A stretch of DNA of 64,000 bases, from positions 60,487,863 to 60,551,862 of the forward strand of contig OX243811.1 of the NCBI GenBank assembly GCA_945859605.1, given 5' to 3'. The translations under genes and the position numbers were made by a program. The notes beneath the pieces are model-generated. The model did no database searches and was not told the origin of the DNA. It saw nothing but the letters and a program-made list of their open reading frames with translations. This DNA is from Lumbricus rubellus. Taxonomy: Eukaryota; Annelida; Clitellata; Crassiclitellata; Lumbricidae. Of this stretch, positions 1-12,460 are shown in pieces. Numbering within the stretch: position 1 is the first letter of the stretch; the number at the start of each line of letters is the position of its first letter.

Positions 1-1223
1 AAAACGCATTCGATTCCTACCTGTTGCTTTCTAATAACGTAGGCTAAGCCTCTAAGTAATTTGTAATTGATGTAAATGAGACGACATAATTTGTAGTCAG
101 TAATTTTCATCAAATTTATATAGTAATTGGTAATTTCTAATGCAATTACATCTGTGTAATTTACCCATTCCTGGAGAAGGTCGTATGTAGGGGGTGTTTT
201 GGGCGTTTGAACACACGTCGAAATAAAATGATATAAAAATGAAATAATGTGTTTAGCCTACTAGCATACGATATAGGCCATAAGTAGCCTACTAAGGGAA
301 TTTCATGAAGCTCTTAATTTTCTATGTGATATTTTGCAGTGGGTTCGATCCAACACCGCTATAAGATTTTATACGACGCTTCTCCAAACCCCTTAGTCAG
401 TTGAGTCGGTTGCTTGTCGGCTTGCTCAAGGTCTGGACAAAGACCCCTCCTCCCCGCCGAAAAAATCCTGGCTACGACTTTGTCCCTGGCAATAATTACC
501 AGCAAAGTGCCGAATGACATTAATTTTGTCAATGACTTAGGTTACACATTATGCTCATTGCTTGCTACGTCCAATTATATTAGAACTAATCGATGAATAA
601 TAATTGCTTCATTGTGTGTTTTGACTCAGTGCACCGCTTCTTTCACTTTGCTGCACTTAATTATTTTACTGCGGCATCGACGAGTAATAAAATTTAACGA
701 CGAAACGAACTCATTCGTGACTCTCATGCACTTCTGCCTCTTTGATCAGGCTGGAAAACTTTGCTTGTAGCACTTTTTCTATACCAAGACGTTGCACACA
801 CTAACTAACTAACATTTATCTCCTCTGCTCCTTCTTCTCTTTGGTGTCTCAAAATATTACGATGAATCAATGGCCTATTATAGTTGACAGTTGTCCGATA
901 ACGAATCTGACCGCCCGGCATGTAGACTAGACATTGTAGACATTCCCTCCTGTCAGAGTCAGACAGTTCAGAATTCACGTCGGACACGTCAGAGTTCAGA
1001 AGGTACTGGAGATGGGCGGCTGTTCAGTAAGTAATCATTCGTAGCAGTAAGTGTAGGACGCATGACTAGTGACTGGTCGCGTGTGTATTGTTAAATAATT
1101 ATCTTTAGCATGCTCGTATCAATAATTACAGAGTCTCCATCTGGCGAAGTCACAACATGACTGTGCCAATTAAAGTCTCTATCCGACGAAGTCGCAAGAC
1201 ATTACAAGGCAGCATTGGGTTCC
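1..1223. other. Non-coding, AT-rich, no gene seen
   Basis: No reading frame with recognisable protein similarity and no clear splice structure was seen on either strand. It is AT-rich with scattered aggcct words. The short open frames here look random. Confidence 0.5.
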
Positions 1224-1532
1224 CGGACAATTCGGCGCCGGACAATTCGGAACGGACAATTCGGGCCGGACAATTGGGAGCGGACAATTCGGAACCGGAC
1301 AATTTGGAGCGGACAATTCGGACCGGACAATTCGGACACGGACAATTTGGAATAAATTCTGGCACGGACAATTCGGACCTAGACAATTCGGACCGGACAA
1401 TTCGGGCCGGACAATTCGGAACCGGACAATTCGGACCGGACAATTCGGACCGGACAATTCGGAACCGGACAATTCGGACCGGACAATTCGGACCGGACAA
1501 TTCGGACCGGACAATTCGGACCGGACAATTCG
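1224..1532. repeat. Minisatellite array, 14-15 bp unit (orientation 1)
   Basis: About twenty tandem copies of a unit reading GGACAATTCGGACC, with 14-15 bp variants (GGAACC, GGAGC). Units hold the palindromic core AATT. Several frames stay open because the unit lacks stops, so long ORFs across it are artefacts. The same unit occurs in opposite orientation at 3164-3635. Confidence 0.95.
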
Positions 1533-1587
1533 TAGCAGTCAAAATTATTGATGGAACTCAAACTTTTAGACCAGATTTTCATACTTA

Positions 1588-2187
1588 TGTCATAGATTAA
1601 GTATTGCGATATTAGAAATTTGTATATTGTGTTTATATTATTCATTATTCACTCTCATTATGGATTTGAGTGACAACGTCACACTAAGTTAATCTCTCTA
1701 GCCTGAACTCTAGGCTGTAATACTATTGGTAGAGCAATGAACAATCTGCTTTCCGATTGGTTGAGGCGTATCTTCACTATACATTCAGTCATTGTACTTC
1801 TAGTTAAAAGGGTTTGCATGCGTGCACTCGGGCGCAGAGATGGTAGTTTGTTTAGGCGAGAGACCAAAGACACGTATGGACTTTCTCATTCAATAGGTTT
1901 CAGCATGTATCGTTCTTCATCTTTGTTGCCATGTAAGTAGATGTAGATTTGTGTAGATCATTAAATGTTAAAATGCATCGCTCTCTTTCCTTACCGCCAC
2001 CGTGTGGAGTTTAGTGTCCCCAGTCTAGTGTAGTTAAGGTGAAGTAGAGGTATCTCCCTCATAGGCAGGGTTCCCTCTATCTCAGTTGGTGGAGAACCGG
2101 GGTAACGATCCCCGTACCTCTCGCTTGGCTTGTCTAATATAAACACAATATACAAATTTCTAATATCGCAATACTTAATCTATGACA
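1588..2187. repeat. Inverted repeat, 53-bp arms
   Basis: The arm at 1588-1640 is the reverse complement of 2135-2187, apparently perfectly over 53 bp (left arm starts TGTCATAGATTAAGTATTGC). The 494-bp spacer has no recognised gene. A stretch near 2080-2105 (ctatctcagttggtggag) resembles a tRNA A box, so part of the spacer may be a SINE fragment. The pair could be the ends of a small transposon or a fold-back element that sits beside the minisatellite. Confidence 0.85.
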
Positions 2188-2482
2188 GAACTTATCATCA
2201 TCTCCGTATACAGATGTCGACCGGAGAGACTATTGCGCATTCAAATTCAATCAAAAATAGGCAAACAAATTGTTCTCCTAGGCCTAAACATAATATTACG
2301 CAAGTGAGGAGTAGCCTATTACATTATGTTACCTCACTTTGCAGTGACATTATAGATGATTAAAGTTAGATTTGGAAAGACATAGGCACTTCAAAATGGA
2401 CAAGTCACGCATAGTATGAGACTATAATGACCTATAATAGGCCTATTAAGGTATTTGCAAGAAAAGGGAATCCACATACAAA

Positions 2483-2483
<1 letters not shown>

Positions 2484-2564
<81 letters not shown>

Positions 2565-2583
2565 TAATAATAATAATAATAAT
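2484..2583. repeat. (AAT)n microsatellite
   Basis: About 33 near-perfect AAT units with one interruption (aac). Read in one frame it gives poly-Asn, which is not taken as coding. Confidence 0.97.
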
Positions 2584-3163
2584 TATGTATACAAAACTAT
2601 AACGCTGTCGCTTTCACAGGTTCCTTTATTAAGTCCCTAATTGACATGGATGAGGGTGGTTGGTCTTACTGAAATTGAATTATTCTGTTTGAAATTTTTG
2701 TTGGAGAAAATAAATATGTGTTTATAATATAAAAAGTAATAATAATAGTAATAATAATCATGATAACAATTTATCTTTAATTTAACGCCTGCAAACGCGT
2801 TGTGTTTGTATGCTACATGTACAAGTTATGCAGTAATCTTAATTAACATCAAACTGAACAGACAGAATGCAATCTGAAACCTGACTGACTGATTTCAATG
2901 AGCTGCTTCTAAGTTGGCAATTTATTGAATAGGCCTATTACTTCTAATCTCAGTTTCTTAATTAAAGTTTTTGAATTTAGGGTCTTCAAGATCAGAGAGC
3001 TGTAATGCCACACTGCTTTTTAATCGACGCAGGCCTTTGATTTTTCTTATGCTTTTACTTCACACGATTGTTTGCAACTCAAGAAATAATTGGCTTAAAT
3101 AAATAAATAAAAGTTTGATCGCCGTAAGCGCCTTTTAGTGGCTCACAGTATGTATATGGACTC

Positions 3164-3635
3164 AGAATTGTCCGGTTCCGAATTGTCCGTTCCGAATTGT
3201 CCGGGTCCGAATTGCCCGGATCCGAATTGTCCGGGTCCGAATTGTCCGTTCCGAATTGTCCGGTCCGAATTGTCCGTTCCAAATTGTCCGGGTCCGAATT
3301 GTACCGAATTGTCCGGGTCCGAATTGCCCGGATCCGAATTGTCCGGGTCCGAATTGTCCGTTCCGAATTGTCCGGTCCAAATTGTCCGTTCCGAATTGTC
3401 CGGGTCCGAATTGTCCGGGTCCGAATTGTCCGTTCCGAATTGTCCGGTCCGAATTGTCCGTTCCGAATTGTCCGGGTCCGAATTGTCCGGGTCCGAATAG
3501 TCCGGGTCCGAATTGTCCGGTCCGAATTGTCCGGTCCGAATTGTCCGGTTCCGAATTGTCCGGTTCCGAATTGTCCGCTCCCAATTGTCCGGTCCGATTT
3601 GTCCGTTCCGAATTGTCCGGCTCCGAATTGTCCGG
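3164..3635. repeat. Minisatellite array, 14-15 bp unit (orientation 2)
   Basis: Around thirty copies of the unit of the 1224-1532 array, here as its reverse complement (GGTCCGAATTGTCC). Variants TTCC, GGTCC and GGGTCC alternate. The two arrays are about 1.6 kb apart and inverted. The outer junction (tgggt..tcc then ggacaattcgg) is similar in both, which suggests copying as a unit. Confidence 0.95.
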
Positions 3636-4740
3636 ACACCCAGCATTGGTAGGCCTATTATTATGTGTACATTATACTATCTGGAGCACCCGGCGTTTCC
3701 CGGAAAATTTAGGAATCGCTCCGCTCCCGGTAAATTCCTTACTTCCCCTACCCTGACCGCCGGCTCCCCAACCGCCCGGCGCCCGCTTTCCCCCCCAACC
3801 CACCCCACCGAACTCACCCCACTTCACCCCACCCACCTTACGGTCCTTACCCCACTCCACCTAACCCACACCGACATTTTGAGCGCCATTGATAGCTGAA
3901 TTTTGCTTCCTTTCAGCTTTTCCATGTTGGAAAGTTGCATTTTTCGGTGCTGCATCTCAAACGCTCAGAAATTTGGCAAACTCGCGAATATTTCAAATCG
4001 GCTTTAGGATCTCATGTAAATATGGTCACTGTTGTTGTGGTTAAAATTTCAGACAAATCCTGGAAGTTTTGACCGAGTTATGACACTTTATTGGGGGTTC
4101 TACTTTATCGTAGACACAGTGTATATAAATGTGCACTTGCATTTGGGCTTACAATGTCGCATCTTCCTATCCCTCCACAGGTTTCTCACTCAAAACTGGA
4201 AATACTTTGTTATTTCACGAATCCTATTTCGTTTCCTCATCTTTTCTCCCTCCCTCGTCGTTTCATTAATTTCTTAAACATCATAATAACACCAAACAGT
4301 CGAAAGACAGACGTCATATTATAGGGCCTCGTAGAAATCTGTCTTTCAGCCTGGATCCAGACCTAGAACCGCTTGGACCTTATTGCCTCTAGAATTTGTA
4401 ATGCAAAAAATAAATTACCTGCGAATAAACTGGAGCTAAGAACAACGAACTCTGGATGGCTAGTTTTCAGTCTTAGACCTAATCTTAACATAAACTAAAA
4501 TTTAAAAAAACTCCTTTACGTAAAACTACCTTTCAATCACTCTGTAGAACTTCGCAAAATGCGACACTATTCCGAGACGTTCCCGGCCTATATACCTTTC
4601 CTGATTATATGTAGGCATATCGTACTACGATTTTGTGGAGCTGGTAGCTTGAAACCATTCTAAAGTGACCGATTTTGATCAGGTTCATTGCTCGGCCAAA
4701 TGTCTTTGTTTGCGATGAAAGTTTATCGATGTAGCCTAAT
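3636..4740. other. Non-coding with C-rich dispersed-repeat segment
   Basis: The start (about 3680-3870) is strongly C-rich and contains cacccggcgtttcccgg, a motif that recurs near 19160, 61300 and 61855, so it is probably one end of a dispersed repeat. No gene was recognised in the remainder. Confidence 0.45.
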
Positions 4741-5591
4741 CGTCCCCTTAGAATTATAATGCTCTATCATGAATTTTTGAAAAATCGAGTTTGGTATCAA
4801 TCTCTTCAGTGTAGCATTTGCTCTATCATTAGACAAAGAAGCTAGCTGATCGAAGGGGTCGTTTCTTAGTTATAAGTCAGTATTTAAATGCTCTATCATG
4901 ACAACCTGTTTCCAATCTAGACTTTGTTAGTATTATATTGCTCTATCATTGGCATCCAATCACAAGGCTGGATTCGTCATGTTGCAGCAAAACGTTAGTG
5001 AATCGATTTTGTTAGTATTATAATGCTCTATCATTGGCATCCAACCACAAGGCTGGATTCGTCATGTTACAGCAAAACATTACTGAATAGACTTTGTTAG
5101 TATTATAATGCTCTATCATTGGCGTCTGGATTCGTCATGTTACAGCAAAAAGTTACTGAATAGCACCAAATTAGTTACGGTTGTCCCGGAATGGTAAAAT
5201 AAAAAGTTGGCATGATAGAGCGTCCAAGTTCTCTGTTATAAAACTATGATAGAGCAATATTATACTCAGGACGTTATTAAATAAACGCTGCTGCATGTTT
5301 AACTTAGAGCATTATTACAACTACATGTAGGCTACTTCGTCGTTTGGAATTATATTGCTCTAACATGCATTTTTGCACTTTTTTGCTATTTTCGATATTT
5401 TTTCACTTGTTTTCATGAAAATAAACCTTATTTTTGCAATTAAGTCACCAGCGGGAACCTAGAAATGGTGATATTATCCTTCAAAAGAATCTAGTTCAAA
5501 ATTCTTGGCTTAAAACAGTGCTCAAACTTTAAAGTCGTTTTTCTCGGTTTCGCAAAAATCTATGATAGAGCATTATAATTCTAAGGGGACG
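4741..5591. mobile_element. Non-autonomous TIR element with internal core repeats
   Basis: The ends are perfect 30-bp inverted repeats (4741-4770 and 5562-5591) starting CGTCCCCTTAGAATTATAAT. They are flanked by taat on both sides (4737-4740, 5592-5595), consistent with a 4-bp target duplication. Inside are three tandem units of roughly 70-100 bp around 4935-5165, each beginning with tgctctatcat. More copies of that decamer occur in both orientations (near 4809, 4888, 5212, 5247, 5562). There is no coding capacity. The plan recalls TIR elements with tandem cores in marine invertebrates, but I cannot assign a superfamily. Confidence 0.85.
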
Positions 5592-6647
5592 TAATGGCCA
5601 TATTCTATAGCTACCGAAAATTATTTTCATTCTTCCAGTTTTTTCTGCCTCCTACTATTTTGTGACAATGACATGTAAGACCTATCGAATAGCATTATGC
5701 GACAGGGTTCGCAGTCGCAATCGCAAAATCGAAATTTCTAAAGCGCTACTCAAAAGCCAAGTGCCGGGCATCAGCTTATTCATGAGCGCTGCATTGAGTG
5801 AGAAGCGTTGTCCGTAAGAGTAGACCGTGGTGGTCCAGGTCGAGTGACCATAGGATCAGAGGGGCAGAACAGCTACTAAGGCGGTTGCGGCTATCCTTCT
5901 TGCATAATGTAATTCGAAACCTCCCACATGTCTTCGAATCCTCGATTACTAAATGCAAAACTGTCAAATTGTGAAAGCAAACTAACATCAAATAGACAAT
6001 GCGGTGCATGGTCAAAAGCGCTAGTATAGAGTATAGACAACAACTATAGAGGCCTAATCGAAAATTTGCTGTTGAAATCTCTACAGCATCATCCACGATC
6101 ATGAAATTAAATCACGATCCAGTACTCGTCATCATGCAATTAGAACATCCAGAAAACTACAAATTATAGCATACTTACTTCCAAGATAATTACTGAACCA
6201 ATTTGCTGGTTTTTATTTCGTTACGGCCAGAGAGAACTATAGGATATGTTGATAATTTTCTGCAGGTTAGAGCCAGGTCGTACATTTCGAGTGTCTAAAC
6301 TGACTTGTTTTTGGATTATCCAATAGTCTCACGGGTCACAGTGGTGGTGATATTAGTTGCCGGGCCAAATTGCATCAGAATTTCTCGGGACATTTGATGG
6401 ATTGGATTGTTAAAAAAACTGAGGATTAATGCTTGTAATTTTTGATGTTCAAATTAAATGGGCAAAAGAATTGCAACAAATGACCTTTCAGTTTACTTAA
6501 TCAGCAGTTGTGCATAAACGAAACGTAGAGTCGTATAAATGAATAAACTAACATAGGCTAAACAGGGCTAATAATTATGATCGGTACAAATATCCTTAGC
6601 TATTGACTCAGAAAATTCAGAGTCGAACAGATCCATGTCGCAATTAC
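5592..6647 (-). other. 3' flank / probable 3' UTR of gene A
   Basis: From about 6060 to 6640 this aligns by eye with 17400-17980 downstream of gene B. Shared landmarks include ttgctgttgaaatc, ggattggattgtt and cctttcagtttactt. A minus-strand AATAAA (plus tttatt at 6212-6217) has a counterpart at 17573-17578, so it is a plausible conserved poly(A) signal about 430 nt past the stop. No other gene was seen. Confidence 0.55.
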
Positions 6648-9600
6648 CTACCTCTGACTAATTCTTGCGTAGCTGCTTTTAAGCTGCACTGCCAAAACAG
6701 ATACTGTATAGGAGAACCCACATTTTCCTGCTCCGTTTACCACAAGTTTTCCACCGCCACTACAGCTCCACCACCATCCACCTTTACAGATTGACGCCTG
6801 ATTTGCGCAAGTGCCGACCTGGTTATTCATATCCTTTGTCGTGAATTTGTACTTGCGACTGTCCGGGCTCATTGGATCCACCGAGACGCCACCTAGTCCG
6901 GACAGAACGTAGGTGTATCCGGCACTCTCGTCGTCCACTATGATTTTTCCGTAAAATATGGCATACGGTGCGCCATACTGGTCGACGGCGTCGAAACACG
7001 CAATCCAGTTGAGACCATTGTTTGTCATCCGATGAAGGTTTTCGTTTCCAATCCAGTACCCGCCGTTGGCGTCACTGAATCCGTACTTGTAGGCTTGCCA
7101 TCCCTGATCCAGTCCAAAACCTTGATTTGCTTGGATCACGTAATATGGCGTAGCTAGAAAACAAAAAAGTAATAATCGTAATATAAATGGCAATAACAGC
7201 AACAAGCAACAACAATAATGTAAATAATAATAACAATCATAAAATAATAATAATAAGAAGAAATAAGAAATATAGCCTATATAAGTAAAATAACAATGAT
7301 AGTAATTTGAGTGCTGATGGCAGAATGATAATAGGCTCACTAATGCCATGCCTGCTCGTCTTCAAATTCCACCATCATTACCTGTGGCGTTCCTCAAGGT
7401 TCAGTCCTGTGACACACTCTCTTCCTCCTATATACCGCCGACATCTTAACAGATTACAACTCGTCGCCAAAGTTTAGCATTGAAATTAAACGATGGCTCA
7501 CAGCCGACTGACTGTGTGATGTGGCAACAAAATAATTAACTCTGAACTGCCATATAGAAGTCAGGACCACCATGGCAGGGCTGACGATTGGAATACTATT
7601 GAAATTTGAAAGCATTTATACTCACACAAATAGTTGTCGCACACAATGTCTGAAGGAATCGTTGGAGGTGGAACGATTGTCACCGCTGCTGTTGTAGTTT
7701 TAAGAGCTCGGAATGTGGTTGATGTAGGCTTAATGGCAGCAGTGGTTGACGACAACGTACTTGAAGCTTTAGACGTTTTGGTTGAGGATATTGTACTGGA
7801 AACGGTTGTGGGTTTGGTTGAGGTTATTGCATTGGAAACGGTTGTGGGTTTGGCTGAGGTTATTGCATTGGAAACCTTATCAGTTTCGGTTATGGATTTA
7901 GTAGGCTTAGAGGGCATTGCATTGGAAACTGTCGAAACCGTGGTTGATAAAATTGCATTGGAAACGGTTGAGGTTTCGCTTGCAAACACTGCGTTGGAAA
8001 CGGTTGAAACGGCTGAAACCTTGGTTGATAAAGTTGCATTCGAAACCGTTAAGGGTTTGATTGCAGTGGAAACGGTTGCGCTTGAGGACATTGCATTGGA
8101 AACGGTTTGGTTCTTGGTTGACGACATTGATTCAAAAGCATCTAATGATGTGGAACTGGAAACGTTTGTGAACTCAGCTGACGGCATTGGGCTAGAAGAC
8201 TCTGAGGTCAGCTCTTTAAATTCTGGTTTTGGGTGTGTCGTTGATGAAGTTGACAGATAGACGTCACTTGCATTTTCCTTCTCTGACGATTTAGTAATGA
8301 AGGCTAGTTTATTTGTGTCAGTAGGCTTAGTTGACGCGCTTGAGGAGGAAGATTCGGTTGTCTCCAGGGTTACGACCTGTGTGTCCATTGTCAAAACTGA
8401 ATGGACTTCACTCCAGTCATCGGTAACTGCATGAATTGTTGACGTTTCTTCCACTGCATACATGTGTTGTATATAGAGTTATAGACATATGCAAAACTTC
8501 AACGATACATAAATCTATACAGTAGCCTATACCTTAAGCCTACGTAAGAAAGTTTGTTCTTCTGTTACAGTAGGCCTATGTTGGTCTGTTTTGTATGCTT
8601 GCTCTAAAACGAATAGCTCTTGCGTTAAATTTTTACAAATACATTGTTATTATTTTCGAATTTGAAAGCCAGCTCCGCTAATTTTTAGCTCACAATTTTG
8701 TTAAATTCTTGACATTTTAAGTTTCGATGTGCTAGTTAAACCCAACAATTTTAAGACGTCATTTACTGTTGTATTGCGCAATAATAATAATTATTATGGC
8801 GTCGCAATTTCTCTTGACAACATTTCTTCAGATCATAATTATTATGTCGGTGAAAACTAAGCTACACTCGTAAATCAAGTGTATTTACAATAATAAAGCT
8901 AATTACTATTACAGATGATTACACTTTTATAAATTATGATAGAAATGATAGGCTAATAAACAATCTACCGAGTGGGTCATAAAAAAGTAATCCCCGGCGA
9001 ATTTTTGCCAATTTATTTGCCAAAACTAAGAGTTTCTCAAATCAAGTTTTACTGGTTTAAAGTTAATTCATATCTACGCAAAATAGCCAAATTTCATCGA
9101 ACTAAATCACTTTTTGTGAGCCCACCTGTATTTTTTGACGATCCAAAAACGTAACAAAAGTAACAGCAAAAAAACGATTTTACTAAGTCACATCTCAAAC
9201 AATATTGTTAGCAAATGAACTTGATATTGCTTCATTACTTGTGTTCAATATGAAAAAATAATAGGATAGAGTGAAAGTTGTAATGCATATAGGGCCTAAG
9301 TAGGCCTAATGTTTGCCACTCACGCGGTAGCAGACAACTCTGAAGATCGGCTTCCTAAAGCATAAAAAATTTAAATACAGAAAGAATAATACTTATGAAC
9401 ATTGCGAACAGATCTTTCTTTTTACAACAGCATGGACACGATTACAATACCAACACGATTGCCCATTAACCTATTCGTAGAATGTTGAGGATGTTTAAAG
9501 CTGTATACTATAATTATAGCCTACCTATGAGTGACTTACACCTACGTAGAGAGGGATTCATTTAATACTGGCCTGAAGGAAACGAAGAAGAAGTTAATGG

Positions 9601-10413
9601 TTACACCACTCAGCGTGTCGGCGTATAGTGGTACATCTCACAGGTTCTAAGACACGTCCTGTAGTTGTAGTTGGTGCAATCAGGGTCCTGGAGACACTAC
9701 ATGGCACGCATAGCCCCAGGAGCCACATATGACTGCATCATAAAAAGCTTCTTCGTCGGAGTACATGCCCCCTACGCCTTGTCGTGGCGAGGGAGCTTCG
9801 GCCGACTTTGACTTCTGCGGAGACGCGAGTCGGCAACAGAGTAGGCAAGGACGATGTTGCCTTCGCTACTGGACGTCCGGCTCATGATGATGCAAAGCAA
9901 TCAACTTTCCATAGATAAGGTGGCGCAATAGAAAAATCCATCGGGAGAAAACAATAGAAAACAATTTCGCCGTAACCAATTGAGAGCTTTCTACCAAAAT
10001 TTCATTATAGTAGCAGAGATATCCACAAAGCGTCAAACATGATAAAATTAAATGTAGAGAATTTTCAAATTTACCTCCGCATGGTAACATCCTGTCACAG
10101 ATGAACAGTCTGTCGGCGTGTAGTGGTAGATCTCACAGGTTCGAAGACGAGCCCTGTAGTTGTAGTTTGTGCAATCAGGATCTTGCAGACACTGCATGGC
10201 ACACAGAGCCCCAGGAGCCACACATGAATCTTCATCCGATAATGTCGAAAGTATCTGGTCAATAGGAATCACGAGCGATGGCTCATCTAAGGCACAGGCC
10301 ACTGTTCCGTTGGGATATCGCGTTTTCTCAAAGCGTTTTGCTTCAACCCCGGGATCCCACATGCATTCCATGATGGATATCATGAGAAGCGCTATAAGAT
10401 GACGACGGAACAT
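6648..10413 (-). CDS. Gene A: secreted PAN/Apple - mucin-like - fibrinogen-related protein
   Basis: Hand-built four-exon model of 567 aa: 10413-10075, 9354-9324, 8453-7626, 7153-6648 (1704 nt, frame closed; donors gtaaat, gtgagt, gtgagt). Exon 1 gives a hydrophobic leader then a PAN/Apple-like domain with eight Cys (core CTNYNY ... CEIYHYTPT) and an NGT sequon. Exon 2 is a 31-nt microexon. Exon 3 (residues about 124-399) is Ser/Thr/Ala-rich with degenerate 12-residue repeats (SNAxxST) and ends in a conserved PPPTI..CD..LC segment. Exon 4 (400-567) is a fibrinogen-related domain: WQAYKYGFSDANGGYWIGNEN, FTTKD, CANQ, GGWWWSC, NG and a terminal LKSSYARIS. The usual DxDND calcium loop is altered (KDMNNQ). 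An extracellular lectin or adhesive, possibly immune, role is inferred. Paralogue of genes B and C. Confidence 0.82.
9324..9354 (-). other. 31-nt microexon of gene A (phase 0 to 1)
   Basis: On the minus strand a ..tttag acceptor is followed by 31 nt and a gtgagt donor. It encodes EADLQSCLLP plus one base. It converts the phase-0 end of the PAN exon to the phase 1 needed by the Ser/Thr exon. Equivalent 31-nt exons exist in genes B and D, all with Cys at codon 7. Confidence 0.8.
9611..9740 (-). pseudogene. Relic PAN/Apple exon between exons 1 and 2 of gene A
   Basis: Minus-strand sequence closely resembles the second half of the PAN exon (CLQDPDCTNYNY, RTCEMYHYTPT) but has in-frame stops: TAG where the paralogues have CAG (9697-9699) and TGA near 9610-9612. 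It also lacks the leader half. It is a decayed extra copy of exon 1 left in the intron by a partial duplication. Confidence 0.85.
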
Positions 10414-12460
10414 TGTAGCTTTCTACTTCTTTTGAAGTCCGAATGATGTGCGAACCTGACAAAATTAATTACACCATTGTCTTACAGGAAAACTGATTCT
10501 ACTGTAGGTCTATAGAAATCAATTCTGTGTCACAGGGGCTCAAAACCCGTCATATGCTGGTTTTTGACCTTTTGATTTAGTCATATGCTACAAAGAACAA
10601 GCTCTACAATGCTTTTAACAGAATGAAAATATCTTTTTTCTAACTGAAGTTATGCTCGTTTGATTCTTTCATTAGTTTATAGTGAGAAAACCAAATAAAA
10701 AGTTACTGAATATTCGTGTAATCCATGAATAAGAATGTTTCATGGTTAATGAATATAAATAAATAGACACTCGGGTTCATCTGGCCCAACGGTGTGGAAC
10801 ACGTGGGCCATTCAAAATTCCTGGTCCAAACGTTTTATGGAAAATTCAGCAAAAGTAAGGCTTCCATTCGCATTGTTCGGGTTATTAATTAAATCATATA
10901 ATCTATTGTGTAGCATAATTATGTGGAGTAGTTAGTAATCAACTACCGTTTTATAAATCTTCGTGCAATTGAGCAGGCCTATGTAGCCCAAACAACAATC
11001 CTTAGGCCTAACAATTATTCATCGAAGCTATAATATTTTATATAGGATAATTGTGCCGCTGATTATATTTGTTTATTATATTGTCTATCTTGTGCTTAAA
11101 CACCCTAACACTTAAAACTTGAAACTCGAATTGGTGTAATTATAGGCCTACAGTTTTATTGCATAGCTTCGACAGGCAATTGCTTTATTTCACTTTACCA
11201 TACACGGTTGTGCAGTTTTATAATTTGCTATCCTAAGTAACTTAATTCTCTTAGGCGTTTACATCAACTTCTTCGTTTAACACTTAGCTCACGTCTTAAA
11301 CCGTCGCCATACCTGTAAGATTTTAAAATTTAGCGATTGTCCTATGGCAATAAGTACAGTGTACAGGTACATGTAGCTAGGCCCTAGACCAACCGATAGA
11401 AATGCATTTACAACAGATGCGCGTTCAGACAGAACTCCGCCACTGGTTGCACTGTGCCAGTGCCCGTCCCAGGCCTGGATAAAGGAGAAGGGTGTCGCTA
11501 ATGGTCCTTATTACCACACAGTGACGTTAAACTGCAACTACGAACGCGCATTCGGAGAAAGTCAATAGAGGTCAACTGTACCTTCCAACATGCGTAAACA
11601 TGCAGAGTTGATAAGAACCATGCATTTATTATTTAAGTAGGCCTATAACTCTAGCTACTGGTGTAGCTATTCAGTTTCATTGCCTTAGAATATTGACCTG
11701 TTACAGTAGGAACTCGCTCATCCAATTCGATGAGTTTACATGAATAGGCCTAGGTAGCTTACCTTTCTGTTCTGAGTCCTAGGCTATTCTACATGTATGT
11801 TGATCCATTGACTGCTTTGTGTTTTCGATATGGAACATGGTTATCCTGTTGGTCCATGATACTGTGCATGTGGATTTTCCTGCTACTTGGTTAAGTATAT
11901 AAAGACCAAATTTCGCAATGACTTCGAATTGTTCAACATTTGCTATGTTCATTTATATTAAGACTGGTCGATTAATAATAAATTATTATTTTCATTGTCG
12001 TGTGGTTCGACTCAGTGCAACGTTTCTTTGACTTTGCTGTATTTCATTATTTTAGTTCGATTTTCAATTAATAATAAATGACGAATCAATTTCCTGACAC
12101 TCACTTATACCTGTTTGATCAGTCTGGAAATTTCGCTTAGGCATTTTCTGTAACAAGACGCTGCACGAATTGACTTTAATAATGTTATTTTGTCATACGC
12201 TTCCAGATGCATGTTTGACTGCAGGTATCCGGACACGACAGAATTTTATCAACTAGTAGCCTACTTTTAATATGTTGTGTTCCAAGGCCGATGAATCTCT
12301 CTTTGCTTCTGTCCTCGGTGACCCCTCTTTGATTCTGTCCTCGGTGACCCCTCTTTGATTCTGTCCTCGGTGACCCCGGCATGTCCTCCATAATCTCTTG
12401 CCAAAAGAGCGAGTAACTGTAGGCCTATACTCACTCAGGCCTTGACCACATCATCTAGCG
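10414..12460. other. Non-coding, upstream of gene A
   Basis: No gene recognised. The stretch 11425-11510 (ccgccactgg..gtgccagtgcccgtccca..ggataaaggag) resembles 59215-59285 and looks like a copy of a dispersed LINE/SINE tail. Many aggcctat words are present. The promoter of gene A should lie just above 10413, but no clear TATA box was seen. Confidence 0.4.
12299..12376. repeat. Three tandem 26-bp repeats
   Basis: Three copies of ctctttgattctgtcctcgg plus tgaccc, at 12299-12324, 12325-12350 and 12351-12376. Only one substitution (gcttct for gattct, first copy) was seen. Confidence 0.95.

Noticed and set aside
1150..1645. Overlapping ORFs of 88-147 aa on both strands
   Set aside because: They run through the 14-15 bp minisatellite, whose unit lacks stops in several frames. 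The products are pure repeat with no domain.
2455..2640. Poly-Asn protein
   Set aside because: Translation of an (AAT)n microsatellite.
3079..3899. Seven ORFs of 120-186 aa across the second minisatellite
   Set aside because: Same artefact as the first array; open in several frames at once.
12185..12391. 68-aa minus-strand ORF
   Set aside because: Consists mainly of the three 26-bp tandem repeats; no domain or splice context.
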